64,000 bases of DNA from Gordonia sihwensis NBRC 108236 (GTDB lineage Bacteria; Actinomycetota; Actinomycetes; Mycobacteriales; Mycobacteriaceae): contig NZ_BANU01000002.1 of assembly GCF_000333035.1 (NCBI RefSeq), forward strand, positions 113,569-177,568, read 5' to 3'. Below, piece after piece: positions 16,791-24,342 of this stretch. The notes under the pieces were generated by a model. It was not told where the DNA came from, ran no database searches, and saw only the letters and a list, made by a program, of their open reading frames with translations. The position numbers and the translations under genes are program-made. How positions within the stretch are numbered: the first letter of the stretch is position 1; every line of letters starts with the position of its first letter.

Positions 16791-17440
16791 ATGGCGAACG
16801 TGTCGAAGCGGTGGAGCGCCGGTCAGGTCGCGGAGACGAGCGGACTGACGGTGCGGACCCTGCATCACTGGGACGAGATGGCTCGCCCCGCTACGGGTGC
16901 TGTCTGATCAACTCCGGCGCGTCGATGCGGAACTGATCGCTCTGGGCCGGTTGCGGGAACGACTGGCCGCAGTGGTCGCCGCCGGGGACGCCAGTGTCGA
17001 GTGCGTCGACCCTGCGGAGATGCTGCGGCTCATGCGAGCGGCTCGCACCGGCGCGGGCGAGGTGCTCGACCGCCACTTGAACGGGGAGCAACGCGAGCGC
17101 CTCGCTGCCGCAGCGGCGGAGACCGGTCCGGGCCTGGCCTACCGGACCGAGATCGAATGGCCTCATCTGTACCGACGAGTCGAGGAATTGCGCCTGTCCG
17201 GTGCGACCGCCGACGACCCGCGCGTGCAGAAGCTCGTGAGCCGGATGGAAGAACTCTCCGTACAGGTCACGGGTGATGACGCTGAGATCAGCGCCGCAGT
17301 GCGCGGCGCGTGGCGGGATGATCCTGCGGGCATGTCGGGGGGCCGCACAGGTAGCGGACCCGTGGCGTGCGTTGGCGGAGTTCGTCGATCACGCGCGGCG
17401 CGTCCACCTACCCGACGCCGCCGCCGGCGACGGCTCATGA
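16791..17440 (+). pseudogene. MerR/TipA-type regulator, disrupted by deletion and frameshift
   Basis: The remnant begins with a normal MerR helix-turn-helix (RWSAGQVAETSGLTVRTLHHWDEM) and then breaks. The frame reads ARPATGAV and stops at 16,908, with the second half of the DNA-binding domain missing, probably a loss of 100-150 bp. A second frame resumes in the dimerisation helix (LSDQLRRVDAELIALGRLRER) and continues through the TipA-like C-terminal domain. A further frame change near 17,330-17,350 restores the expected ending (DPWRALAEFVDHARRVHLPD) and stops at 17,440. The operator upstream is intact. The native last frame overlaps the next gene by ATGA, which supports this reconstruction. 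Confidence 0.8.
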
Positions 17441-17625
17441 GCTCGTGGCCCGGTGCGGGCTCGCTCCTCCCGCTGTTCGTGCCCCTGGTGATGCTGCTGA
17501 TCTTGGCTGGTCTCGGCGTGATCGCGTGGGCGGTGCCGATCAGCGTGGCGATGGCGTGCGCCGTCTTCTCATCGCTCGTCTGTTGGCGGAAGCGCTTCCG
17601 GGGATGCGGCCGTGAGAACGAGTGA
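17437..17625 (+). CDS. Small membrane protein (62 aa)
   Basis: Encodes a 62-aa protein with two hydrophobic segments (LFVPLVMLLILAGLGVIAW and ISVAMACAVFSSLVCW) and a basic C-terminus (RKRFRGCGREN). Its ATG overlaps the stop of the reconstructed MerR frame (ATGA), so it was translationally coupled to that regulator. It could be the regulator's target or a bystander. No family is recognised. Confidence 0.5.
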   Translation: MSSWPGAGSLLPLFVPLVMLLILAGLGVIAWAVPISVAMACAVFSSLVCWRKRFRGCGRENE

Positions 17626-17660
17626 GGCCAGGTCGAGGATTTCCTCTGACCTGGCCTCAC
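17622..17660 (-). terminator. Original tRNA-Ala terminator, now stranded at attL
   Basis: A 13-bp inverted repeat (17622-17634 with 17648-17660) with GAGGA/TCCTC extending inside it lies immediately beyond the 3' end of the tRNA fragment at attL. Before integration it would have ended the tRNA-Ala transcript. It may now terminate the upstream plus-strand small gene. Confidence 0.7.
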
Positions 17661-17661
17661 T

Positions 17662-17709
17662 TCTGTGGAGCTAAGGGGAATCGAACCCCTGACCTACTCG
17701 ATGCGAACG
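17662..17709. repeat. attL (48-bp direct repeat, tRNA-Ala 3' half)
   Basis: Identical over 48 bp to 28217-28264. It is the 3' half of tRNA-Ala from the anticodon loop to the discriminator plus a few bases. The 5' half of the tRNA is missing here, so this copy is not a gene. Confidence 0.92.
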
Positions 17710-17808
17710 GGTGAAACTGGGAGTTTGCTGCTCTTGCCTTCGTTGGCCGCATCGAGTTTGTGCAGGTCAGTGCGTTGTCGTCGTTGGTGCCGTATGAGCC
17801 GTTGTGGA

Positions 17809-17834
17809 TCTACTGCGGGCGCACTGCGGGCTGT
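17809..17834. repeat. Putative integrase arm-binding site, left end
   Basis: Tandem ACTGCGGGC units (11-bp period). The 26-bp block matches 28137-28162 at 24 positions and in the same orientation. It lies 100 bp inside attL in otherwise non-coding DNA (17,710-17,848). Confidence 0.55.
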
Positions 17835-17848
17835 AGACGGTTTCCTGA

Positions 17849-18187
17849 CTACCCGACGATGGCTTTGGTGATGAGTTCGTAGTGGTGCAGCTTCGACCCC
17901 ATGTAGTGCCGTTCCACGCTGCCGTCGACGTACAGGGTCACGTAGTCACGCCAGGTGATCGTGAGGGCGTCGCCGATGTACGCGGGAATGTCGACCGTGG
18001 GTGCCAGGATCATCTGATAGCGGGTCCGAACGTACTGTCGGTCGCCGTCCAGCTTCTGCTCGGTTCCCAGCGGCCACACGTTCGCCAGGACGTTCTTCTC
18101 GACGATCGTCTCGATCGGGTTACCGTGGGCGTCTTCCTCGCCGGTGTCGATGCGGTAGGCGACCTTCACGCGGTCCCGGTAGATCAC
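17849..18187 (-). CDS. Phage head-tail connector / stopper protein
   Basis: A 112-aa protein (start GTG 18187, overlapping the previous stop as GTGA) with a beta-rich pattern: YRDRVKVAYRIDTGEEDAHGN, VLANVWPLGTEQ, TRYQMILAPTVDIPAYIGDALTITWRD and VERHYMGSKLHHYEL. This is the style of small SPP1 gp16/HK97 gp10-like head completion proteins (stoppers), which close the portal and offer a platform for the tail. It is the last gene of the operon; no tail gene follows before attL. The assignment rests on position after the capsid gene and on strand pattern. Confidence 0.65.
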   Translation of the reverse strand: MIYRDRVKVAYRIDTGEEDAHGNPIETIVEKNVLANVWPLGTEQKLDGDRQYVRTRYQMILAPTVDIPAYIGDALTITWRDYVTLYVDGSVERHYMGSKLHHYELITKAIVG

Positions 18188-18501
18188 TGCGCCTTCTTCC
18201 GGTAGCGGTTCAGGACGAACAGTTCCGCCAACGTCCAGCCTTGGAATCCTCCCTTGGTGCGGTAGGAACCGATGGCGAGGTCTTCGGACTGCTCGGGGTT
18301 GGTGACCAGGCGTGCTGTGGCGGTCGTGATGACGGCCGCGATGTCCTCTGAGGGTTCGTCGTTGTTGAAGCCTGCACCGCGGGTGTATGCGCGTGCCATC
18401 GCGGTGATGATGGTGACGTGCTGTCCGGCCAGGGCGGCGAGTGTGGTGTCGTCGCCCTGGCCGAGGAATGCAGCAACGTCTGCGCCGGTCGGCGCACTCA
18501 T
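18184..18501 (-). CDS. Phage head-tail adaptor protein
   Basis: A 105-aa, mainly helical protein (GADVAAFLGQGDDTTLAALAG, VTIITAMARAYTRGAGFNNDEP, AAVITTATARLVTNPEQ) ending in a Lys-rich patch. Helical proteins of this size directly after the major capsid gene are usually gp15/gp6-type adaptors that bind the portal ring. ATG 18501 overlaps the capsid stop by one base (TAATG), and the next gene starts inside its stop (GTGA), so all three are coupled. ITTATARLVTNPEQ resembles the conserved adaptor helix with bound substrates at its C-end. Confidence 0.7.
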   Translation of the reverse strand: MSAPTGADVAAFLGQGDDTTLAALAGQHVTIITAMARAYTRGAGFNNDEPSEDIAAVITTATARLVTNPEQSEDLAIGSYRTKGGFQGWTLAELFVLNRYRKKAQ

Positions 18502-19346
18502 TACGGGGTCTCGGCGGTCAGGACCGACACGGCTTCGGGGTGCAGGAGGCCGAGGTCGTAACGACACGTGACGCGCAGGCCGACCTGGTCGTATTCGGCG
18601 TACCGCTCGTTGAGGACGGTGACCGAGGGGCTGGTGTCGCGGGCGATCGCCACGGTGCTCATGTCGGCGAGGACTGCGGTGCCGGCGGGGAGCTTGTTGG
18701 TGACGGTCGCGGGGATGCCGAACAAGGTGGTGCCGGACTGCTTCGACGGATCGGGTTCGAGCAGGTATCGCTTGGAGGCGGTGCCTTCCTTCACTTTGCG
18801 GAGTGCCGCAAAGTCGGCGCCGGACAGGAACCACCGGTTCGGGGTGACCTCGATGGCGTTCAGGGCGGCGATGGCGTCGAGCAGGCTGTCGGGGTCGGTG
18901 ACGTCGAGTTCGCCGGTGGTGACGCCGGTCTGCTTGGTGATGCCGGTGATCGAGTCGCCGGTGCCGGCTCCCTGCAGGAGGGCGTCGTCGAGGAGGTCGC
19001 TGACGTCCTTGACCAGGCGTGCCTTCATCACGGCGTCGATGCCGATGACGGACTGACGGACGAGTTCGCTGGTGAATCGCATGATCGTCTTGATCGACTT
19101 GCGTTCGTTGGGCATGAGCCGGACCTCGTCGAAGGCGATGTCGGCGGTGTCGGGGATGAGTCCGCCTTCGCCGACGAAGCCGGGGGTGGAGCCGGAGACG
19201 AGCTTGGGGATGCGGAGTTCGCTGGCGGTGTCGAAGATGCGGGGGCCGGAGCCGAGGACGACGCTGGCGGCTTCGAGGGGCTGGACGAGCAGCGACGAGA
19301 CCTGTTCGGCGAGCAGGGACGGGTTGGTGGTGGTCGATTCGACCAT
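18501..19346 (-). CDS. Major capsid protein (HK97 fold)
   Basis: Shell-forming protein, 281 aa. HK97-fold traits are the N-arm and E-loop region (ASELRIPKLVSGSTPGFVGEGGLIPDTADIAFDEVRLMPNERKS), the long spine helix (IMRFTSELVRQSVIGIDAVMKARLVKDVSDLLDDALLQGAG), the P-domain/A-loop (RWFLSGADFAALRKVKEG, LFGIPATVTNKLPAG) and the final VRVTCRYDLGLLHPEAVSVL. There is no N-terminal delta domain and no protease gene; a separate scaffold gene precedes it. The start at 19346 has AGGAGG upstream (CTCC at 19,351 on the plus strand). A stem-loop lies in the 116-bp gap before it. Confidence 0.88.
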   Translation of the reverse strand: MVESTTTNPSLLAEQVSSLLVQPLEAASVVLGSGPRIFDTASELRIPKLVSGSTPGFVGEGGLIPDTADIAFDEVRLMPNERKSIKTIMRFTSELVRQSVIGIDAVMKARLVKDVSDLLDDALLQGAGTGDSITGITKQTGVTTGELDVTDPDSLLDAIAALNAIEVTPNRWFLSGADFAALRKVKEGTASKRYLLEPDPSKQSGTTLFGIPATVTNKLPAGTAVLADMSTVAIARDTSPSVTVLNERYAEYDQVGLRVTCRYDLGLLHPEAVSVLTAETP

Positions 19347-19405
19347 GAGGAGCCTCCTGAAGGCGGTAGTTCCAGATTCGGAAGTTCACGCCACCAGGAC
19401 GAGAA

Positions 19406-19436
19406 GAAGGGGACGTCCACCAGGAACGTCCCCTTC
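19406..19436 (-). other. Stem-loop between scaffold and major capsid genes
   Basis: A perfect 11-bp stem (19406-19416 with 19426-19436) and 9-nt loop lie in the only sizeable gap of the whole structural operon. It may stabilise or partly attenuate the capsid mRNA, or be a packaging or processing signal. No T-run follows on the minus strand. Confidence 0.6.
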
Positions 19437-19462
19437 ATCGTCTCACATAGTGAGAATGCCTT

Positions 19463-19930
19463 CTACCTGCCTCCGAGGATGCCGAGGAGGTCGACTTCCC
19501 GGCTCTGGGAAGTGGCTCCCTGACCGACGTCGCCGATCGGCCGGCGAGCAGCCAGGTGAGGCTTGCGCTGCAGGAGGTCGTCGATCGCTTCCCGGAGCCG
19601 GGAACCATCCTCGTCGAGGTGGTCGTCGGCGTAGTCCAGATCGGTCGGGTCCTGCAGGCGGCCATCGGCGGCGACGAGGGCACGGTGCAGGCGGTGGGCG
19701 AGTTCGTCGGCCCGCTGGGCGCGCTGACGGTACTTGCCGTTCTCCTGCCGTAGCTTCTCCACGTACTCGCGGGAGAACGTGTCAGCGTCGTCATCAGGCT
19801 TTTCGGGGTCATCCCCAACTTCTTCGCGGGGCCGCGTAAAAGCCTCCTCGTCGTTTTCCGGTTCCAAACCGGGATTCTCGTCGATGGCAGGTTCGGGCTG
19901 AACGTCTGTCGTCTGGTCGGTGTCGGTCAT
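19463..19930 (-). CDS. Capsid scaffolding protein
   Basis: A 155-aa protein with an acidic, disordered first half (ENPGLEPENDEEAF, DDPEKPDDDADTF), a coiled-coil segment (SREYVEKLRQENGKYRQRAQRADELAHRLHRAL), and a basic C-terminus (RKPHLAARRP ... REVDLLGILGGR). This composition and its place between the minor head protein and the major capsid protein mark it as the scaffold that guides procapsid assembly. It starts at ATG 19930, overlapping the previous stop (ATGA). Confidence 0.8.
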   Translation of the reverse strand: MTDTDQTTDVQPEPAIDENPGLEPENDEEAFTRPREEVGDDPEKPDDDADTFSREYVEKLRQENGKYRQRAQRADELAHRLHRALVAADGRLQDPTDLDYADDHLDEDGSRLREAIDDLLQRKPHLAARRPIGDVGQGATSQSREVDLLGILGGR

Positions 19931-20508
19931 CGGATTCCCTTCGCTCGGGCTGTCTTCCATGTCTCCTTGATTCCCTTCTTCAGGACTGGTTTGGGGCTGC
20001 AGGTGCATCCCTTGTGATGCTGGAACGGGTGCTCGGCAGGCCAGACTCGGCCTTCGCGCCACCACCATTCGCACAGTTGGCAGGCGTTTGCTGACTTGTG
20101 CCTGATCCATCCTCGAGTGAGCCCGGACCGGACCATCGAGTCCTGCGCCGCCTCCGCAGCAGCTTCGAGGGGTTCGGACCGGGCGAGGCGACCGACGATC
20201 GCATCGGGCACCGGTGACGCTTCGGCGACAGTCAGGGTGGTGTCGGCGGCCTTCCGTAGTCGCGGGCTCTCGTCGGGGAAGTCGACGCCCGAGACGGGGA
20301 GCGGTTCGCCGAGCTCGATCATCATCTGCGTCGCCATCGCCATATCGGCGAGAGACCGTGCCCGGCCGTTGGCTTCGGCGATCAACTGCGCGATGATCTG
20401 GACTGTCTCTTCCCGGTCGAGGAGACCTTCCAGGTACGAGTGATAGGCGGCTAGGACGGTCTGCTCGGAGTCCGTCGCCAACTGGGCGAGGGTGTCTCGG
20501 TAGGCCAT
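19927..20508 (-). CDS. Minor head (MuF/VG15-like) morphogenesis protein
   Basis: A 193-aa protein whose first two thirds are helical (TLAQLATDSEQTVLAAYHSYLEG, QIIAQLIAEANGRARSLADMAMATQMM). The C-terminus has a Cys/His cluster (SANACQLCEWWWREGRVWPAEHPFQHHKGCTCSPKPV) typical of MuF/VG15-like head proteins, in which the pattern CxxC...H..C.C binds metal. Such proteins sit on the portal and may enter the cell with the DNA. ATG 20508 overlaps the portal stop by one base. Confidence 0.75.
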   Translation of the reverse strand: MAYRDTLAQLATDSEQTVLAAYHSYLEGLLDREETVQIIAQLIAEANGRARSLADMAMATQMMIELGEPLPVSGVDFPDESPRLRKAADTTLTVAEASPVPDAIVGRLARSEPLEAAAEAAQDSMVRSGLTRGWIRHKSANACQLCEWWWREGRVWPAEHPFQHHKGCTCSPKPVLKKGIKETWKTARAKGIR

Positions 20509-21788
20509 CAGTTCACCAGCTTCGACAGGTCGATGGCGGCGGCGTCGACCGCGGCGGTACGGCGGGCCTGCCGGATCGCGGTGATCTCGTCGTCGCCGTA
20601 TCCGAGACGCTGCAGTGCGTAATCGGCCGGCAACAGACCCGAGGAGAACAGTTTCACGATGGCGTCGGCTTCCTGCCCGATCGAGCGGGTCGCGGGGTCG
20701 GCCCACACGATCCGAGGCTCGACGCGGTGCGGGTCGGCACCGTCGCGGACCGCGACGATCAGGCGGGCGACCTGCTCCCAGGCTCGGCCGAATACCTGCT
20801 GGCGGGCCTGCGCCCTGGCGGTCAGTGAGGCTTCCGCAGCGCGGAGAGCATCAGCGGACGGTGGTGTCGCCGTCAGTTGCCCGATGTAGTGGGAGGGGAG
20901 TGCCGAGACCGCCATGATCTGCCCGAGGAGGATGCGGACCGCGGCCTCGTAGCCTCCCAAGTTCGCCGAGTCGAGCTGCCCGAACTTGGAGTCCGGGTTC
21001 TCCGACACCATCGCCCGATTGCCTTCCGGGATCGGGTTGATGGCTTTGCCTTCCTCGTCCTCCTCCAACTCGATGCCGGTCGCCCAGCGGCGCGGCCGGC
21101 CAACGTACTCCGAGGTCGTCAGCATGTCGGTCAGCGTCTTGTTCAAGGCGTCGACCAACGGCTTCAAGTCCTCGATCTCCGAGACTCCCTCGTCGAGGAG
21201 GCGATCAGAGTTCGTGAGCCGGACGACCGGGACCATCCCGAGCGGATTCGCCAAGGTCTCGATGACCTTGAACCCTGCCGTCGTCGCACCGGTCTGCTCG
21301 GCCCGCAGCCGCACGATCTCGTCGCGGCCGTACAGGACAGCCTCGGTCGTCGTCGCGGTCTCCCAACGCTTCAGGGCGGCGATCACCTCACGGCTGCCGG
21401 GATCGGTGAGGACCGTGACCTGCTTCGCTGACTCGATCGTCACCTTCGGCCGGCCGAGGTGGTCGGCCCACACGATCGCATACGAGGCGCCGAGCAGCAG
21501 TGCCTCACGGTGCGCGATCGTCGAAGTCTGATCGAGGTCGTTGCGGAGCCAGTCATCCCACACCTCGACGCCGGCGAACCCGGTGACGCGAAGGCGTTCG
21601 GTCAGGGACGTGATCGCCAGTCGGGGAATGTTCGAGGCCATCCGGCCGAAGCGGTCGCCGAGAGCTTCGCGGGATTCGGGGGCCAGGAACGCGAGCGGCT
21701 GGGTGCCGTTGTAGTAGCGCTCGTTCTCGGCGTAGCGGGCCGCGGGCTCATCCAAGCGCTGCAGCAGAGTCGTCAGGGTATCGGTCAT
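20508..21788 (-). CDS. Portal protein (SPP1 gp6 type)
   Basis: The dodecameric portal through which DNA is packed, 426 aa. The SPP1-gp6 family pattern is seen in RYAENERYYNGTQPLAFL at the N-terminus, FGRMASNIPRLAITSLTERLRV, DLDQTSTIAHREALLLGASYAIV (wing), DALNKTLTDMLTTSEYVGRPRRW (stem/clip region), and the crown-side SADALRAAEASLTARAQARQQVFGRAWEQVARLI. The length is a little short for the family (about 440-500 aa). It starts at ATG 21788, inside the TerL stop (ATGA). Confidence 0.88.
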   Translation of the reverse strand: MTDTLTTLLQRLDEPAARYAENERYYNGTQPLAFLAPESREALGDRFGRMASNIPRLAITSLTERLRVTGFAGVEVWDDWLRNDLDQTSTIAHREALLLGASYAIVWADHLGRPKVTIESAKQVTVLTDPGSREVIAALKRWETATTTEAVLYGRDEIVRLRAEQTGATTAGFKVIETLANPLGMVPVVRLTNSDRLLDEGVSEIEDLKPLVDALNKTLTDMLTTSEYVGRPRRWATGIELEEDEEGKAINPIPEGNRAMVSENPDSKFGQLDSANLGGYEAAVRILLGQIMAVSALPSHYIGQLTATPPSADALRAAEASLTARAQARQQVFGRAWEQVARLIVAVRDGADPHRVEPRIVWADPATRSIGQEADAIVKLFSSGLLPADYALQRLGYGDDEITAIRQARRTAAVDAAAIDLSKLVN

Positions 21789-23251
21789 CGAAAGCTCCTC
21801 GCCTTCTTGCGGGTATTGCGGGTAGCGCGCCACGTCGCTCGTGAATGCGCCATGACCAGGCACGCGGCCAGGTCGATCTTTCGTGCTTTCCTCGACCTCG
21901 ACTGTTTGGCGAGGCGGATACCCCGGGAGTCCTCCACGATCACCGCGGCACCAACGTGGGCGGCGAGAGTGGAATCTCCCGAGTGCGACATCTTGCCGTT
22001 CAGGGCGGCTGAGTAGAGGTCGCCGGTCGCAGCGGTCAGCCGCGACGGGGAATGAGGGAACTCGAGGATCGGCAGGCGTTCGGACTCGAGCACCTGCAGC
22101 GTCCTGGTCCAGCGGAACGGGTCGGCGACGATCTCCACCACGTTCCAGCGTTGGCACGCCTTGCGGATCTCGTCCTCGACCTCGGCGACCGGGACACGCC
22201 ACGACTCATCGCCCGGTGGGCGTTCCCACACTTTGATCTTGTCGAAGTGCGGCTCGGTCGACACGGTGCCGACGAGCAGGGCCGTCGTGTCATCGGAGAA
22301 GCTGCCGTCGAGAGCCACCACCACGTCGAGGCCGTCCGGGACCGGCTCACCGTTGGCGAGGGAGTCCCACACGCCGGGCGGCAGGAACGCGCCGTCGACG
22401 TCTGTGGCGAACTGGCACAACCTCGCTCGGCGGAACGTCGCCTCCCGCGTCTTCGGCGGCAGGAGAGCCACCAAAGCATCACGGTGCAGGAAGTCATCCA
22501 ACGCCGGATTCGCCAGGCTCCAGCAGTGCTCACAGTCGACAGGATGGTCCTCGAAGCCGACCGCGGAGAACTCCCGCCACCGTATCGACCGATCATCAGG
22601 ATGAGCGAGGGCGTACTCCCGCAACGACAACAGCACCTGATCCTCGACGTTCGGACCCGGCGTGCCGATCGCCACCAGGACCGACTTGGCGCGCTTGCCC
22701 TGAGCGAGCTGCACCACCTCGAACAAGTCACGGTTCACCACGCCGGCCTCGTCGACGATCGCCAACACATAGTCCAAACCCTCGGCCGCGGCAGGCGATG
22801 CCGGATAGACCGCGAAGCTGGAGTCGGTCGCCGGAATGTACAGGCGTTCCTTGAACACCTGACAACGCTCGGCGAGTTCCGGGGACAGCTCCACCATGCG
22901 GCGGGCCGCGGAGAACGCCAGACCCGCCTGACGCTCATCGACAGCGAAGACCACCACGTTCGCGCCGTCGCCCCAGCAGAAGAAGGCATACAAGCCGATC
23001 GCGGCGTTCAGCGTCGTCTTGCCCGAGCCACGCGGAAGCATCAGGCCGACCGTGCGAGCACCCGAATCCAACACGTCCTGCGCGATCTCCACCTGCCAGT
23101 CCCGCAAGTGCAGCTTCCCTCGGCTGTTCGTACCCTTCGGCACCCGCAAAAACTTGTCAGCGAACGCCAGAAACCGTTCCGACTCCACCTCTGACCTGGG
23201 CTTAAACGGGAGCGGCTGATCGCTCACCGCAGCCTTCGGACCCGCCTTCAC
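21785..23251 (-). CDS. Terminase large subunit TerL
   Basis: DNA-packaging motor and nuclease, 488 aa. The ATPase domain has Walker A LPRGSGKTT (about 72-80) and Walker B VLAIVDEAGVV, with coupling motif IGTPGPNVED. The nuclease domain has the expected acidic residues in VVALDGSFSDDTTALL, EIVADPFRW and IDLAACLVMAHSRA. It overlaps the HNH gene (GTG 23251 with TGA). No small terminase is recognisable; the HNH protein beside it suggests cohesive-end cutting as in HK97-type phages. Confidence 0.92.
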   Translation of the reverse strand: MKAGPKAAVSDQPLPFKPRSEVESERFLAFADKFLRVPKGTNSRGKLHLRDWQVEIAQDVLDSGARTVGLMLPRGSGKTTLNAAIGLYAFFCWGDGANVVVFAVDERQAGLAFSAARRMVELSPELAERCQVFKERLYIPATDSSFAVYPASPAAAEGLDYVLAIVDEAGVVNRDLFEVVQLAQGKRAKSVLVAIGTPGPNVEDQVLLSLREYALAHPDDRSIRWREFSAVGFEDHPVDCEHCWSLANPALDDFLHRDALVALLPPKTREATFRRARLCQFATDVDGAFLPPGVWDSLANGEPVPDGLDVVVALDGSFSDDTTALLVGTVSTEPHFDKIKVWERPPGDESWRVPVAEVEDEIRKACQRWNVVEIVADPFRWTRTLQVLESERLPILEFPHSPSRLTAATGDLYSAALNGKMSHSGDSTLAAHVGAAVIVEDSRGIRLAKQSRSRKARKIDLAACLVMAHSRATWRATRNTRKKARSFR

Positions 23252-23655
23252 GCCACACCACCCCCGCCCTTGATGGTAATCATTTCCAAGTGTAACGCCT
23301 TCTGTGCCTTGCCTTCGGGTCTCTGACCTGGTCTTTTACCTTCCCTCCCCGGTCGTGCTTGGCCTCGGGCTCGGTTGCAGGGGCCGCAGACGACGTCGAT
23401 GTCGGTGAGGCGGATGGGCTTGCCCCGGGCCTTGCGTGCCCAGGCTTCGGGGGAGTGGTCGGTCTGCAGGTCGTTGGTGGCACCACAGTCCGAGCAGAAG
23501 GGTTGGAGCTTGCGGGCTCGTCGGGACAGCCGGGTCCATGCGGCGTCGTAGCCACGGGAGTGGGCGGTCGGCTTGGTGTCTCCGGGGTGGCAGTCCGGGC
23601 AGTAGGTGCCGGTGGGGATGGGCTCACCGCAGCGGTGGCAGGGGCGGGCTGTCAT
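23248..23655 (-). CDS. HNH endonuclease beside the terminase
   Basis: A 135-aa nuclease with an N-terminal zinc knuckle (PCHRCGEPIPTGTYCPDCHPG) and an HNH core (FCSDCGATNDLQTDHSPEAW ... IDVVCGPCNRARG). HNH proteins next to TerL take part in cleavage of concatemers at cos sites in many siphophages. The N-terminus carries two CxxC pairs, probably structural zinc. Its ATG overlaps the previous stop, and its own stop overlaps the TerL start. A homing endonuclease is less likely because the gene is part of the coupled operon. Confidence 0.85.
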   Translation of the reverse strand: MTARPCHRCGEPIPTGTYCPDCHPGDTKPTAHSRGYDAAWTRLSRRARKLQPFCSDCGATNDLQTDHSPEAWARKARGKPIRLTDIDVVCGPCNRARGQARPGREGKRPGQRPEGKAQKALHLEMITIKGGGGVA

Positions 23656-23888
23656 CCCTCCTCCTGCCGGTGGAGGTGGCCTTGGAGGTAGTCGCCGAGG
23701 ACGGCATGGAGGTGTTGGGCTTGCTCGATGACGGGATCGAGGAGGAGTGCGAAGTCTCCGAGTCGTTGATCGGTGAATGAGAGGACTGGACATTCGACTG
23801 GTCCGATTGATGTGTTCGCGTCGAAGACTGTGAGCTTGAGGTGTCCGATGGGACTGAGGCGGATGAGGTCGTCGTCGTGGTCGATCAT
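23652..23888 (-). CDS. Satellite hypothetical protein (78 aa)
   Basis: An acidic 78-aa protein (HDDDLIRLSPIGHLKLTVFD, ECPVLSFTDQRLGDFALLLDPVIEQAQHLHAVLGDYL). It has a short beta-rich start and a helical end. No motif or cysteine cluster allows a function. It is coupled to both neighbours by ATGA overlaps and lies where cos phages often place terminase-accessory genes; a small terminase or accessory role is possible but not shown. Confidence 0.7.
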   Translation of the reverse strand: MIDHDDDLIRLSPIGHLKLTVFDANTSIGPVECPVLSFTDQRLGDFALLLDPVIEQAQHLHAVLGDYLQGHLHRQEEG

Positions 23889-24100
23889 GGTGTTTCCTCT
23901 TCGATGGTGTCGTGGATGGCGTCGGCGAGGTGCCGTGCTTGATCGGTGGTGAGGGTGAGGCCGGCGAAGGTGATGAGTCCGTCGACCTTCTGGACGTAGG
24001 GATGGTGTGCTGCTGGGCGGCAGTCGGCGCAGTAGCGGGTGACGGACTTGGTGTGGCGGCTGCATCCGAGGCAGGGCTTGGAGGATCGTTTGCGGGTCAT
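23885..24100 (-). CDS. Satellite zinc-knuckle hypothetical protein (71 aa)
   Basis: A 71-aa protein with a basic start and two CxxC motifs (KPCLGCSRHT, RYCADCRPA), presumably a zinc finger, then a C-terminal amphipathic helix (TDQARHLADAIHDTIEEE). Together with the cysteine pairs of the HNH protein it gives this block a run of zinc proteins. It could bind DNA. Coupled by ATGA at both ends. Confidence 0.7.
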   Translation of the reverse strand: MTRKRSSKPCLGCSRHTKSVTRYCADCRPAAHHPYVQKVDGLITFAGLTLTTDQARHLADAIHDTIEEETP

Positions 24101-24342
24101 TCGCCGGCCTCCCGGATACGTGCTTGCCGTGCGACCTCGGCGGCGTTCCATTCGCGTCCTGCTCGGTGGGCTCGTCGGCGGGCGCGTTCGAGCCAGGCGA
24201 TGTGCGCGTCTGTGATGTTGGAGTCGAGTTCCTGTAGTTGGAGTGTCTGGTCGAGGTGGGTGTCGCTGCCGTCCCAGGGACGGCCGGTGTACTGCTCGGT
24301 GATGCGGCTCATCTGCTCGAACTCGTCTGCGGTGAGTGCCAT
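24097..24342 (-). CDS. Satellite helical hypothetical protein (81 aa)
   Basis: An 81-aa, almost wholly helical, charged protein (TADEFEQMSRITEQYTGRPW, LQLQELDSNITDAHIAWLERARRRAHRAGREW, AEVARQARIREAG). The Arg-rich second helix could contact nucleic acid. Size and helicity would suit a small terminase or a DNA-binding regulator, but no family is recognised. ATG 24342 overlaps the RepA-like stop. Confidence 0.68.
   Translation of the reverse strand: MALTADEFEQMSRITEQYTGRPWDGSDTHLDQTLQLQELDSNITDAHIAWLERARRRAHRAGREWNAAEVARQARIREAGE

Noticed and set aside
17662..17709. Possible second tRNA-Ala gene
   Set aside because: Only the 3' half from the anticodon loop onward is present; the D arm and 5' acceptor strand are missing. 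It is the attL copy.
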